A DNA stretch of 64,000 bases from the NCBI GenBank assembly GCA_023376005.1, contig CM042179.1, forward strand, positions 22,177,906 to 22,241,905, in the 5' to 3' direction. Both the position numbers and the translations under genes were made by a program. Origin of the DNA: Doryteuthis pealeii (lineage: Eukaryota; Mollusca; Cephalopoda; Myopsida; Loliginidae). Below are positions 1-9,825 of the stretch, one piece after another (positions within the stretch are counted from its first letter, which is position 1; every line of letters starts with the position of its first letter). The notes beneath the pieces were generated by a model. That model ran no database searches. It saw nothing but the letters and a program-made list of their open reading frames with translations, and was not told where the DNA came from.

Positions 1-1233
1 CTAAACCCCTATCACTATACCTAAATACCAATAGAAGCAAAATCTGGAATGATATGCAGGTGGCTGCACGCGTGGCAGCTGTAACTTACAAAGAAAAAAA
101 AAAAAACAATGTATTCAGCATAAAATTGACGTGCCGTAAAATTTGTTAATTACTATTATATAAAGAGTTATTCTATTTTTTTTGTATGTAATACAACATA
201 GGAGGTATTTAAGGTATTTTAAAGTCCAAAGTGATGTTATTTATATAAATTAATACTATATATGTGTATATATGCTGTTTAAAAATGTTGAATCTTGTAA
301 ACTTTTAAAAAAAAACACAACCTGCTATCCGTACCTCTTCTCTAAATAATGGGTTACTGCATAGATAGATAGAATTTGAGTGCAGAATCAGAAAGAACAT
401 ACAATTTTACACAAGAATGCTATGTTTTGTCAGAATTGCTCCAAAAATAAAGAAATGCTGAAGAAATTACTGAATTTGTTTTAAATTGGTCTGATTTGAC
501 ATTTTTTTTAACAAAATCATATCCACTTTTGTACTCCCAATTTCGAGGTTTTAAATTCTCAATTTTTGAACCACTGGGGATATTTGCATAATTCAAACAG
601 TTCTGAACTTTATTTACAGAGCTCTGTAACTAATAATGATTAAATAACAACCTTAAATAAATTTTTTAAAATAAAAAAATCACCAGACTCTGCTTAGAGG
701 ATTTCCTTCAGGATTCATCAATCATGCGGACATAGCGCCATATTTGATGGTTGGTCTGTCTCGGTAGAGCTCTCTAGAATTGCTTTCTACCAAAATATAA
801 CTTCTAATTAATAAACTATAATTGTATGAAATAAAAAGTAAAGTTGTCAGGATGGCCTAAAGTTGCTATCAGCCAGACAAAGAGGGAGTCTATCCCCTTT
901 TCACTAATGCTAGACCAAGGAGGTTATTTTAGCATCTTGGGTGGAGCACCACATCTACCATCAGCTCTTCACTTTACTGCACAGATCCCTGTGTTACTCA
1001 TACGCTGAGATGAGGATGGCCTGTATTGAAGTAGGAACCTTGTGATTTCTAGCCACACACTCTACCAACTGAGCTAAACCGTGCGGTGGGGGGGGGCTTT
1101 CCTTAGTACTTGAGTGAAATTATCTTTTAAGAAAATTCTTTCATGAAATTATTTTTAGTCTAAATTTTATTGTATCATTTATGTTTGATTTTACTTGTTT
1201 TTAATTTTTTTTTTTTTTTTTTTTTTTTTTTAG
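1..1233 (+). other. Intron upstream of the septin terminal exon
   Basis: No coding exon is recognisable before 1234. The stretch is AT-rich and ends in a long T tract followed by TAG at 1231-1233, a strong polypyrimidine tract and acceptor. It contains one SINE-A copy at 839-1086. I infer that it is the last intron of the septin gene; earlier exons lie outside the window. Confidence 0.6.
839..1086 (-). mobile_element. SINE-A copy 1 (tRNA-derived SINE)
   Basis: On the minus strand this starts with a tRNA-like head: an A-box (TTAGCTCAGTTGGTAGAG) and a degraded B-box. A body of about 180 bp follows and ends in GACAACTTTACTT. At least 14 copies or fragments of the same body occur in the window, which is why I call it a SINE and not a tRNA gene. 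This copy lies inside the septin intron. Confidence 0.85.
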
Positions 1234-1401
1234 CTTCATGCCCGTTTTGAAGCTTTGAAAAAGCAGCATAATGAAGACAAGAAAAAGCTGGAAGAAAGCA
1301 AACGTAAACTTGAAGATGAGGGCAACCTATTTAGCCAACGAAAGGTTAATGCTCAAACCCAATCCCAACAATCTACCATGAGCAAAAGCAAGAAAAAGTA
1401 A
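1234..1401 (+). CDS. Septin, C-terminal coding exon (SEPT6/8/11 group)
   Basis: The exon follows a T-rich acceptor and is open for 55 codons to TAA at 1399-1401. The peptide begins LHARFEALKKQHNEDKKKLE and continues as a charged, heptad-like helix with the motif LFSQRK, then a Gln/Ser-rich tail ending in Lys. This matches the C-terminal coiled coil of SEPT6/8/11-group septins, which in known septins pairs subunits in GTP-binding filaments at the cell cortex, cleavage furrow and cilium base. The GTPase domain lies upstream, outside the window. The basic KSKKK end is typical of such tails. The subgroup assignment rests on this short coiled coil alone; that it is a septin is fairly secure. Confidence 0.82.
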   Translation, partial: LHARFEALKKQHNEDKKKLEESKRKLEDEGNLFSQRKVNAQTQSQQSTMSKSKKK

Positions 1402-2240
1402 ATGATCACAGCCATAACTCTCTTCTAATCAACTCCTCCATATTATTACATCCATTCTGCTTAAAATACAATTGGATGAAACATTAATCTAAATCTACCA
1501 GCAAACGTCTTATATATTTTCTTTTTTTCAAATTGTTGTTTGTCTGCATGCACCTGGAATTCTATTATAATAAATAAACGGCTATTTTTTTTTTTTTTTT
1601 TTTTTAATTGCATGCTTACTCAAGAATATGGAGTTGTCCATTACATCCTATCATGTATTTATTTTTTTTTTTTTTAATTTTATTTTTTAACTTTTTATTT
1701 TGCTGGTATTATAACAATTGGACATCATTTATATATTATACTGGAGGAAAAATCAAAAAGGAATTTTTCCTTTTTGATTTGGTGATTTTGTCGACAGTAA
1801 AAGAAAAATAAAGCCCGAATCTGTGTTTTCTCTATATTATTACTACTGCTGTCCAGCAAAATGTTTTGTATATCATTCTCCTCTTCCTCTCTCTCCTTCT
1901 GTTACTTTTATGTAACTTGAATATGTCATTGTTTTTATGTGCAATAAGATTTTTTTTTAAAAAAAGGGTCTGGCTGTATTCTACACAATGTTTTTGTACC
2001 AGACGCCTGAGGAGCACGCTACTGCTGCTGTCATTTCCATAGAACTTTATTTATAACTCGGCAATTTCTTTTTTTTATTCATTTGGAAATGTAAAACGGA
2101 AGAAAAAATTAAAGACACAAAAAAATAGAATTCCATATAATTTAGCTCATATTCATTATGTTAGTAATTGTAGTTGACATTCATGACAACAACAAAAAAA
2201 AAAAATCAAAATTGTATTCATTATTTTGTTCAATAAATTT
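1402..2240 (+). other. Septin 3' UTR and polyadenylation signals
   Basis: AT-rich sequence after the septin stop. Overlapping AATAAA hexamers at 1569-1578 are followed by a T-rich run, which makes a plausible poly(A) site about 175 bp past the stop. Another AATAAA lies near 2232. A 14-bp self-complementary segment (AAATCAAAAAGGAA and its complement) sits near 1750-1780. No other gene is seen. Confidence 0.5.
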
Positions 2241-2719
2241 TATATCTTTTTGCTACCACTCATAACTTGTGTTTTTTTTTGTTTTTTTAATTAACATTAT
2301 TATAAGATAATAGTGTTTTAGTTATCACTTGAGAATGTGATCTTGTGACAGTATTTCTTAACCAGTTTGTGTAAGCACAAATGATTATTGTACATAATAT
2401 CAGTTAGCTTACTTATGTGATTTCAGATTGTCTTGTTAGGTATGGAAGTGGCCTACTTTTTAAGTTATTCAAATGTTCTAGAAAAGAAACTGGAGACAAA
2501 TGTAAAAGTTGATCTGACAACACCAAGAACTGGACACTGGACAGTGATGACCATCCCAGACTGTGGCCAACCCAATAGCCTCGAAGAGTACATCTGTTTC
2601 TTCAGCAATCATAATGACTCAAATTGAGAGACTAATAATGAATAACAGGAATCATTTGATTTCTGGAATAGAAGTTTTTCTTTTACTCGACAATTTACAT
2701 TTACACTTAAAATATATTG

Positions 2720-2934
2720 CCTGGACTCGGCCGGGGGTCCAGTGTGTTTTGGCCATTGGACCGGTAAAGTAAATTAATAGCGTCGATCCCAGGAGGCGCC
2801 CCCCTTGAGGGGGAATGCCAATTGGATCGACACATTTTTTGTGCCTACCACCCATAAGCTTCGGCTTGTGGGTGGGCCCACATAAAAATCTCCTTGTGTC
2901 ACACCCTCATAAGTGGGATGAGAGGCAAATACCC
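2720..2934 (+). mobile_element. SINE-S: structured retroposon with 19-bp target duplication
   Basis: A GC-rich 215-bp insert is flanked by perfect 19-bp direct repeats (TTACACTTAAAATATATTG at 2701-2719 and 2935-2953), the mark of LINE-driven insertion. The 5' part has no clear tRNA boxes and can form consecutive stems: TGGAC/GTCCA (2722-2741); an 8-bp GTCGATCC/GGATCGAC stem (2782-2831) enclosing CCCCC-TTGA-GGGGG; and a 12-bp stem capped by TTCG (2848-2875). The 3' end (CCTTGTGTCACACCC... GGCAAATACCC) resembles the tails of SINE-B and SINE-D. No second copy of the body was found in the window. Confidence 0.75.
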
Positions 2935-3100
2935 TTACACTTAAAATATATTGTTACTTAAAGTAACATTTAAGAAATTATCCACTTGAATGAAATGTTA
3001 ATTTTTCAATGATCAATCGTTAATTTATAAATGTAAAGATTCAGTTCCTAAAAAGTCAGTATCTGAGATATCCAATTTAACTTAGAAGTTAATCCTATAC

Positions 3101-3419
3101 TATTTCTCTGAATGTTTGATATGAGGCTTGAAGATTAATATTATTAGCGTTATTCGGACTATTGTCCCCATCTTCATTGTTATTTGTACAACGTTTCAGC
3201 CGATATACCCTCCGGCCTTCTTCAGGTATTTCTTGTCGGACTCGGGAACCTTCTTTTCGAACTCGGGAACTTTCTGTCGTATCCGGGAGCCATCACGGAA
3301 CTTTGAAGGTTCCCAAGTCCGACAAGAAATACCTGAAGAAGGCCGGAGGGTATATCGGCCGAAACGTTGTACAAATAACAATGAAGATGGGGACAATAGT
3401 CCGAATAACACTAATAATA
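3101..3419 (-). mobile_element. Palindromic retroposon P1 (Penelope-associated?)
   Basis: A 319-bp element is flanked by 12-bp direct repeats (TTAATCCTATAC at 3089-3100 and 3420-3431). It is a long inverted repeat: arms of roughly 110 bp from about 3133 and to 3419, around a GC-richer centre. Read on the minus strand, the 3' end is TCAGAGAAATA, shared with other copies, while the 5' end varies; this indicates truncation during reverse transcription. The arms carry CTGAAGA, a GGCCG/CGGCC stem and GAAAC, a hammerhead-like arrangement. Confidence 0.75.
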
Positions 3420-3551
3420 TTAATCCTATACATTACTCATATCTACAGGAGCCCCACAAACTGTAAGTATTCAGCTAGTGTTAATAAATCTTATTCCTTT
3501 ATTTGCCATATTTTAATAGATTTTAAATTATCTTAAGTTTTAAAATTAGTA

Positions 3552-3874
3552 CCGTATTTGATGGCATATAAGACGCATCCCCCATTTCAATAGGTCAAAT
3601 TCAGGAAAAAAAAGGTTTTAGTGTATTTAAGCATATATTGTTGAAAACAGTCTAGCCGTGCATTACACAAGCAGAAACATAGCTGTATAAAAGCAATTTG
3701 GCAGTTTAGGGTAGGTAAAAGTACTGAGCATAAGCTGGGTTAGTGAGCATCATAGAGAAGATTGAGACCTCCCGTAGGCCTAGGCTAAACTTCACCTACA
3801 ATGTATAAGACTCAGGGCAATTTTTTGAGCCAAAATGTTGAAAAAAAGTGCGTCCTGTATGCCGTCAAATACGG
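3552..3874. mobile_element. Tc1/mariner-type MITE
   Basis: A 323-bp element with imperfect terminal inverted repeats (CCGTATTTGATGGCATATAA at the left; TGTATGCCGTCAAATACGG at the right) is flanked by TA on both sides (3550-3551, 3875-3876). There is no coding capacity. A TA target duplication is typical of the Tc1/mariner superfamily, so I assign it there provisionally. Confidence 0.65.
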
Positions 3875-3989
3875 TAATTATAATTCAATAGAACCAAGTA
3901 TATGATTTATTAAATGATTAATACATAAAGAGCCAGGTGAACTCAAAAACACATTGCTGTGGGTTGAGTGCCCTCTTGGATTTCACTGC

Positions 3990-4137
3990 CCTCTAGCTAC
4001 AATGATTAGAAAGCTAGTCTCATAGATAAATGACTACTGAATAGTAAGTTCAATCCTCATTGCATGCCCCATACTTGCAACCTTGTGTCGCATACTAACT
4101 GTGGCGAATGGGTTGGGTAAATACCAATTAAAGGCTT
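3990..4137 (+). mobile_element. SINE-D copy 1
   Basis: tRNA-like head (AAGCTAGTCTCATAGAT... AGTTCAATCCTCA as B-box), then CCTTGTGTC and the tail GGGTTGGGTAAATACC. Matching copies lie at 32703-32837, 44303-44450 and 60746-60879 (minus strand). Confidence 0.65.
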
Positions 4138-4240
4138 GCTTCCTTCATGCCACCCCACATTTGCAAATGGACGTGTCTATTTTAGCTTGGTAAGAAACTA
4201 AATAAATATACACTTACACTTAAGATATATTGTTATTTGG

Positions 4241-4364
4241 GGCACCTCATGTGTTGTAATGGTTAGCAAGTTAGATTCGCAGACCATTGTTAGTGAGTTC
4301 GATTCTCACTGGGCGCTCCATAATCTGGCCTTGTGCCATATCTAAGCTAAGCTTAGTAAATAAG
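4241..4364 (+). mobile_element. SINE-C copy 1 with 15-bp target duplication
   Basis: A 124-bp insert between perfect copies of TATATTGTTATTTGG (4226-4240 and 4365-4379). The head reads TGTTGTAATGGTTAGCAAG with B-box GAGTTCGATTCTCA, so it is tRNA-derived. The tail is CTAAGCTTAGTAAATAAG. A second copy is near 34546 and a partial one near 34714. Confidence 0.8.
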
Positions 4365-4509
4365 TATATTGTTATTTGGATGCACAAAAAGTAAGTTAGC
4401 AAATTATCTACTTAAATCAAAACTTAATTTTTCAATGATCAATCATTAATTTATAAATGTAAAAAAGAGTTCCTAATAATATTCAATATCTGAGAGAACC
4501 ACTTTAAGT

Positions 4510-4632
4510 TTGGATTATTCAAACTATTGACCTCATCTTTTATTATCTATACAACATTTCGGATGATGTGTCATCCGTGGATGTTAAATAATACAAATTA
4601 TCAAGCCACATCTAAAGAATTCAGAGAAATAT
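4510..4632 (+). mobile_element. Palindromic retroposon fragment P5
   Basis: Contains TTGGATTATTCAAACTATTG, ACAACATTTCGG, and the constant 3' end CAAGCCACATCTAAAG followed by AATTCAGAGAAATA. It matches P1 on the opposite strand but has lost the central part and is 5'-truncated. Confidence 0.6.
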
Positions 4633-4884
4633 TAACTGTAAGTATTCAGCTAGTGTCAACAAATTTTAGTATTCATTTATTTATATTTTAATTGATTTTT
4701 TTTTTAAATTAATATTGTACCTTCAACTAATTAAAAAAAAAATTGAAAATATTGATTATTACTGCTCAAGAAAATCATGAATTTGTCTATAGTTTTAAGT
4801 AAGTATTTTCCTGACCTCCAATCAGGCCATATTAACACAGGGTCTTTTTAATGTGGGAAGCCATGCACAAACTGAAGCTCATGC

Positions 4885-5010
4885 AGTGGCCAGTGCAAAA
4901 AGTGCATGAATCCCTTCAGATTTCCCTTTTGGGTGGCTCAGGCACCAGGCAATAAACCTGACCATGCCCCTTTTAGATGAGGGGATAGGTGTTGCTTGGT
5001 TTCCTGGGAT
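4885..5010 (+). repeat. Interspersed repeat H copy 1
   Basis: The order AATCCCTT... CAGGC(A/G)CCA(G/A)GCAAT... CTTTTAGATGAGG is shared with 43040-43145. I cannot place the family; it could be a SINE body or a LINE 3' end. Confidence 0.35.
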
Positions 5011-5194
5011 CACACAATTTAATTATATCTTATTATTTCAGAAGCTGAAGCTACAGGACACCGGGCACGAATGATAGTTTTAAGTATATGAATACTAAGT
5101 GTTGTAAAAATAATTTTAAAAATACAGTATCCCAATTGTAGAAATATATTAATATGCAGAGACGAGTCAAACATTCTCTAGCATGTTGTTGCAT

Positions 5195-5587
5195 AGATTG
5201 GAGTCACATGAAGGGATTAGGATGAACAAAGGCCGCATCCCCAAAGAGCTACTGTATGGTGAACTGGTGGAGGCCACCCGACCGGCTGGGAGACCACGCC
5301 TACGCTTCAAAGATGTCTCCAAGAGAACCTGAAGACATGCCGCATCGACATAGACACGTGGGAGGCTTGTGCAGAAGACTGTGCAACCTGGTGCCTCCTT
5401 GTCAAACAAGGAACAAAAAGAAGTGAAAAAGAGAGGAAAAAAGCTACCACAGAAAAGAGAGCTAAAAGAAAGGAGAAACAGCAGCACCCCCAACACCTAC
5501 AGAAAGCATCACCTTTTGTTTGCAGCCACTGCACCAGAGACTGCCATTCGAGGATCGGTCTATTCAGCTACTCACGTAGCTGTAAGT

Positions 5588-5633
<46 letters not shown>

Positions 5634-5677
5634 AACAAAAACTACACCATCGCCTAAAATAGACGGAAGGTTGCCAA

Positions 5678-5690
<13 letters not shown>
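5195..5690 (+). mobile_element. LINE C-terminal tail, + strand (copy T1)
   Basis: A frame reading GRIPKELLYGELVEATRPAG, then RPRLRFKDV, is the standard C-terminal tail of an endonuclease/reverse-transcriptase LINE. Past a stop and shifts, a Cys/His cluster (CSHCTRDCHSRIGL) resembles the zinc-finger-like end of such ORFs. A (GA)n tract and a 3' end with ACTACACCATCG... GACGGAAGGTTGCCAACC follow. It is 5'-truncated and decayed. Its 3' end meets a (TA)n tract and an opposed copy. Confidence 0.75.
5589..5625. repeat. (GA)n microsatellite
   Basis: An uninterrupted GAGA run within the LINE 3' region, just after the Cys/His cluster. Confidence 0.9.

Positions 5691-5709
<19 letters not shown>
5681..5709. 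repeat. (TA)n microsatellite at a LINE tail-to-tail junction
   Basis: A pure TA tract flanked by TTGCCAACCA on the left and TGGTTGGTTGTTGGTTGGCA on the right. It is the midpoint of an inverted repeat made by two opposed LINE 3' ends. Confidence 0.85.
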
Positions 5710-5711
<2 letters not shown>

Positions 5712-5965
5712 TTGGTTGTTGGTTGGCACCTTTCTGTCCACTAAGGACAATGGTGTAGTGTCCAAAAAAAATAAATTATTTGCATCTGTGCAAGTGACTG
5801 TGCAGGCCAATTCCTGAGTGACAGTCTTTGGTGCACTGACTGCACACAAACTGTGATGCTTTCTGGGGCTGCTGTCTTTTCTCTCTCTTTCTGGCTCTCT
5901 TTGCTGTCAAGGCTACTCTCCTCTTCACCTCACCCTCTCCGTGCCTTGCTTAACGTTAAGCCCCC
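5710..5965 (-). mobile_element. LINE C-terminal tail, - strand (copy T2)
   Basis: On the minus strand a short frame reads FVCSQCTKDCHSGIGLHSHL, the same Cys/His tail as copy T1. It is followed by GGACACTACACCATTG, TCCTTAGTGGACAG and GGTGCCAACC. This 3' sequence also occurs at the LINE end near 27.87 kb. Only the extreme 3' end of the element remains. Confidence 0.7.
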
Positions 5966-6887
5966 CCCCCATATAACGTTATATATATTTTTTTTTTTCT
6001 TTCCTTTCCCGCTATTCCAGTAATGACATTATCTAACCCTTTTACCCAATTTATACACTTTAACTTTTAAACAATTTACCGATTGTAAACTTTTGACAAT
6101 GCATCGGTCAAAAGGGCCCTTAAGTCTCCTTTTTTTTTTGTCTCCTTTAACTCCCCTTTTAGTGTTTAAATAGTTTGTAATGGTTGAAACAATGGCGTTT
6201 GGCTAGTGTTCTAAAAATAGAAAAATGTAGACACACTGGCACCAAGAATTTAAATTTGGGCAGTAAAATAAGGACCGTTTCTTTTAGATGGGAATAGGAG
6301 AGGTAGCAGTAAGAGGTAGATAATAATAGGAGAAGGAGGTAGATGTAGTAGTAATTGTAAGGGTCACTGAAAGGGACACGTGGGAGGAGACAGACCAGCT
6401 TTCCACAACAGTCACCGGTAAACCTCAGCTCAACCTTCAGCTCCTGGATCCACACGACAGTTTAAGAGGTTACAACCAAGCTTAGTACAACTTTATGTAA
6501 AAGCATAATTTTTCTCAAACCAAAAATAAAACCTCATTTAAAACAACAGTTTGTATTTTCTGTTAATAATTCCACAAAGAAGAAATACAACAAGTTAACT
6601 GAACCAAATAAAGTATGATAAATATTTAAGTTTCTAAACAATTTCTTGAGCTGTAATTATTTTGATGTTTGTTATGTTCAATTTTTTTTTAACTAATTAA
6701 AGTTACAGTAAAATAAATAAATATTTTTTTTTTTAAATTAAGATATGGTAAATAAATGACTTAAAGCCAAGTATCTGTAATGTAAAAATATTTTATTATC
6801 AACTACCTGAATTTTTATTCTTGATAAAAAGTAAAAGCTGATTTTGATTAAACGGGTCCATATTATCTATATTTTTTTAGATGAGAC
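5966..6887. other. Noncoding stretch without a recognised feature
   Basis: Poly-C and poly-T runs near 5960-6000, then AT-rich DNA. A 98-codon minus frame at 6159-6455 has low-complexity Tyr/Leu composition from a TAG/TAA-rich stretch and no family resemblance, so I do not call it a gene. Confidence 0.4.
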
Positions 6888-6895
6888 ATTATTAT

Positions 6896-7259
6896 GGAAC
6901 ATATGACCTTTAGGCACCCCTTTTTGATCTCGATTAAGAAAGGACATGTTTTCCTAAAATTCAGCGATGGAGTTCAATAGTGCTAGACCAAGGAGATTGT
7001 TTTTTACCATCAGCTCCTTACTTTACCGCACAAATCCCTGTGCTACTCATACACTGAGTTTATATAGCCGAACGCTCTACCGACTGAGCTAACCCGGCCC
7101 CTTTTTACACCGTCAATATTGTTTTAACAGAAAATTTTTAGATTTTTTTTTTAAATTATAAAACTAACCCTAACAAACAACCGGATATTGATAGTGTAAA
7201 TGAAAACATGTCCTTTCTTAATTGAGATCAAAAAGGGGTGCCTAAAGGTGATATGGTCC
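6896..7259. mobile_element. hAT-type MITE copy 1, interrupted by a SINE-A fragment
   Basis: Terminal repeats GGAACATATGACC / GGTGATATGGTCC are flanked by an 8-bp direct repeat ATTATTAT (6888-6895, 7260-7267), although this lies in a TTA-rich run. Inner arms contain GGCACCCCTTTTTGATCTCG and its complement, and TACACCGTCAATAT. A SINE-A fragment at about 6966-7100 interrupts one arm, so the SINE arrived later. Three other copies have independent 8-bp duplications. Confidence 0.75.
6966..7100 (-). mobile_element. SINE-A fragment nested in hAT-type MITE
   Basis: Contains AGTGCTAGACCAAGGAGATT, the CAGCTCCTTACTTTACCGCA block and the minus-strand tRNA-like head (GCTCTACCGACTGAGCTAA). The 3' half is partly deleted. 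Confidence 0.75.
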
Positions 7260-7324
7260 ATTATTATTATTATTATTATTCTCTACAATATAGACTACTA
7301 TACTCATCTTGGTTGGTATAAATA

Positions 7325-8020
7325 AAGTAAGCAAAGTAGTCTATTGTCAGTATCAGCTGGACAGTGAGGGAGTCAATCTCCTTTTAACTAGCACTAGACC
7401 AGGGAGATTGCTTTTGTATCTCAGATAGAGCACCCCACCTACCATCACCTCCCCACTTTACCACACATATCCAAACCATGCTACTCATTTGCTGAATTGG
7501 TAAGGGCTGTGGTAATTTATGAGGAAGTGCGTCCCGTTCTCCTGCCTCAAAAATTGCTACCGGTGACTATTAAAATAACGACCCAGCTCAGTCTATTCAA
7601 AACTATCCATTTCATATCTATCTATCTATCTATCTCAATTTGTTCATATTTATCTATATTACTTTAAATAGTAAGTTTTTTTTATTCATGTTTGTTTAAT
7701 GTCTTGTTTTTTAAATAAACAAGAATTACAACAAAAAAAGATGCGACCCCCCCCCAATACATTTACTTGTCGAAAATATCTATCTCCATTTGTTCATATC
7801 TATCTATATTATTTTGTTTGTTTTTCTATCTATCTATCTATCTCAGTCTATTCCAAACTATATATCCATCTTCATATCTAAACAAGAATTACAACAAATT
7901 ACGATAAATAAACAAGAATTATGACAAGCTGGGGGTTGTTATTTTGATAGTCACTGGGTAGCAATTTTTGAACCCTGTGATTCCATGGTGGATGCTCTAC
8001 CGACTGAGCTTGCAACTTGT
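7325..8020 (-). mobile_element. SINE-A copy 3 split by a foldback element
   Basis: The body spans about 7325-7525 and the tRNA-like head resumes at about 7973-8018 (GATGCTCTACCGACTGAGCT). Between them sits a foldback insert whose arms at 7547-7588 and 7927-7972 are inverted copies (CAAAAATTGCTACCGGTGAC / GTCACTGGGTAGCAATTTTTG). The insert also carries TATC repeats. Confidence 0.65.
7547..7972. mobile_element. Foldback/MITE-like insert with (TATC)n
   Basis: Inverted arms of about 42 bp enclose two TATC tracts (7616-7636, 7828-7845) and two related copies of an AACAAGAATTACAACAA block. No coding capacity. The class is unknown. Confidence 0.55.
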
Positions 8021-8129
8021 GGAGGTTCATTAAACTAAAACATTTTGATTGGTTTGGTTTCTTTATTTAATGGCATATCAACCTTCATGGGTTATTTAAT
8101 GCGTAAACCATCCTTGTAGAAGAACAGTA

Positions 8130-8390
8130 AAAAGTAATAAAGTCAAGTTGTTGGGGCAACCTAATGTCAGTATGAGCCAGACAGCGAGGAAGTCTATCTT
8201 CTTTTCACTAGTGTTAGACCAAGGAGATAATTTTAGTGTCTGAGGTGGAGCGCCACACCTACCATCATCTCCTTACCTTACCACACAGATCTCTGTGCTA
8301 CTCATATGCTGAGCTGGCGAGCACCGGTATCGAACCAGGAACCTTGTGATTCCTAGCCGGATGCTCTACTGACTGAGCTAAACCAGCCCT
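8130..8390 (-). mobile_element. SINE-A copy 4 with 12-bp target duplication
   Basis: A full-length copy flanked by perfect AGAAGAACAGTA repeats (8118-8129 and 8391-8402), inserted in SINE-E. The order of integration is therefore clear. Confidence 0.88.
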
Positions 8391-8595
8391 AGAAGAACAG
8401 TAGTGGTACTATTTAATCTATAGCTGGTGGGATGAGATGTTCATACATTTCCCAAGAGTATTAGTCAGGAACCTTGTGATTCTTAGCCGGACGCTCTACT
8501 GACTGAGCTAAACCAGCCCTAGAAGAACAGTAATGGTACTATTTAATCTATAGCTGGTGGGATGAGATGTTCATACGTTTCCCAAGAGTATTAGC
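8336..8595. repeat. 130-bp tandem duplication spanning a SINE-A/SINE-E junction
   Basis: The block from CAGGAACCTTGTGATTC to TTTCCCAAGAGTATTAG occurs twice at an offset of 130 bp (ACCTTGTGAT at 8341 and 8471) with only a few mismatches. It copies both the SINE-A head and adjacent SINE-E, so it happened after the SINE-A insertion. Confidence 0.85.
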
Positions 8596-8665
8596 CCAAA
8601 AGAGAGTGTTATAATGCAACTGGAGTTCAAACTCATTTACTATGATGTCATAGTCCAGTACATTA

Positions 8666-9202
8666 GTATGACTCCTCCCACATTTTTATTGAACCAAACA
8701 TTAAAAATGTTTAAAATTTATGCACACCTACTAAAAAAAAAAACCTGCATGTTATTTGCTGAAATCAGATAATCAGTGATAATGCTGGGTTTATATTTTG
8801 TTAGGTAGATTATTAAATTGAGTCATCATACAAGGACAATTTTTACTCTTATTTTTATTTTATCATCACTTTTAAACTGTGATTACTAAGAGACCTACTC
8901 CTTAAAGTTTCTTAACAGATATAGGTTTTTCCCTGTCTTTTCTCCCCTATTTATAAAAATATCTTGTTGGTTTATATATTAATAGACTTTATATTGATTA
9001 GACTGTTGCATCAGATTTCAGCAGATTTATCACAAAAGATTTTCTTTGACATTATAGTGGGAATCTGTTTCCAAGTAATAGCAAATGCAGATGGAAAAAC
9101 ACAACATTGATTTCATTAGAAATTTAAAATCCTTATTATTTCTAGTGACCTTTAACTTAAGCCATTAGATTTGTTCACTAAATTACCAATAGGTCAACTG
9201 TT
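8666..9202. other. AT-rich intergenic stretch
   Basis: No open frame of note, no recognisable repeat, no RNA gene seen. Confidence 0.4.
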
Positions 9203-9485
9203 TTTCAGGAAAAATACCAGCTTCTATTTTCCTCAAGAACCCATATATGTTACATTTCACTTAATCATTAAAAGAAATAATATAAATTATAAAATAATAT
9301 AGAAGAAATAATATAAATTATAAAATAATATAAAAGAAATAATATAAATTATAAAATAATATAAAAGAAATAATATAAATTATAAAATAATATAAAAGAA
9401 ATAATATAAATTATAAAATAATATAAAAGAAATAAGTTTTTCTGGTAAAATACCAGCTTCTATTTTCCTCAACAACCCATATAAA
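9203..9485. repeat. 31-bp tandem array between duplicated flanks
   Basis: At least five copies of a 31-bp AT-rich unit (AGAAATAATATAAATTATAA plus AATAATATAA) run from 9271 to 9436. A block containing AATACCAGCTTCTATTTTCC lies on both sides (about 9208 and 9448), so array and flank were amplified together. Confidence 0.8.
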
Positions 9486-9658
9486 TTATAATTCATAAAA
9501 AAAAAATCTGACGTGTATTTTTATGGTTTTATTTATTATAGTGTTAAGAAAACTCAGACCTGATGAATAATAAGAATGACATTAAAAAGTTGATAGCAAC
9601 TGAAACCTGACAAAATCTTAAATGATAAAATGTTCATATTTGTAGCCTTTACTTCAAC

Positions 9659-9660
<2 letters not shown>

Positions 9661-9691
<31 letters not shown>
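9661..9691. repeat. (TA)n microsatellite
   Basis: A pure TA run followed by a short CA-rich segment. Confidence 0.9.
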
Positions 9692-9700
<9 letters not shown>

Positions 9701-9825
9701 TGCACACAATTTATTTTTAAATCTTGAGTAATGAAAAAGGCAGATAAGAATTTTTTTTTTTTCTTTTAGTAAAAACTGTGAAAATAAAAAAAAGGAAATT
9801 CATAGAAAGATGTGTGCATCATCCT

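Larger units (their letters stand above)
2941..4700. repeat. Diverged direct duplication (2941-3540 and about 4366-4700)
   Basis: Two segments share the same order of blocks: ATATTGTTA, TTTTTCAATGATCAAT, AATTTATAAATGTAAA, GTTCCTAA, a palindromic retroposon remnant, then CTGTAAGTATTCAGCTAGTG. Different SINEs and a mariner-type MITE sit between or within them. The duplication therefore appears older than most of the insertions. Confidence 0.55.
8044..8665 (-). mobile_element. SINE-E copy 1 carrying a SINE-A insertion
   Basis: The 3' tail (GGCATATCAACCTTCATGGG) and the body (ACTATTTAATCTATAGCTGG, TTTCCCAAGAGTATTAG) are minus-strand SINE-E. A SINE-A copy splits it at 8130-8390. The SINE-E head (AACTGGAGTTCAAACTCATTTA) lies near 8620-8660. 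Confidence 0.7.

Noticed and set aside
2433..2627. 64-codon plus frame downstream of the septin (MLGMEVAYFLSY...)
   Set aside because: Slightly better composition than its neighbours, but no splice context, domain or relative; possibly an old element fragment.
3128..3536. Frames of 112 and 124 codons near 3.1-3.5 kb
   Set aside because: They lie inside the palindromic retroposon; both strands give similar peptides because of the inverted arms.
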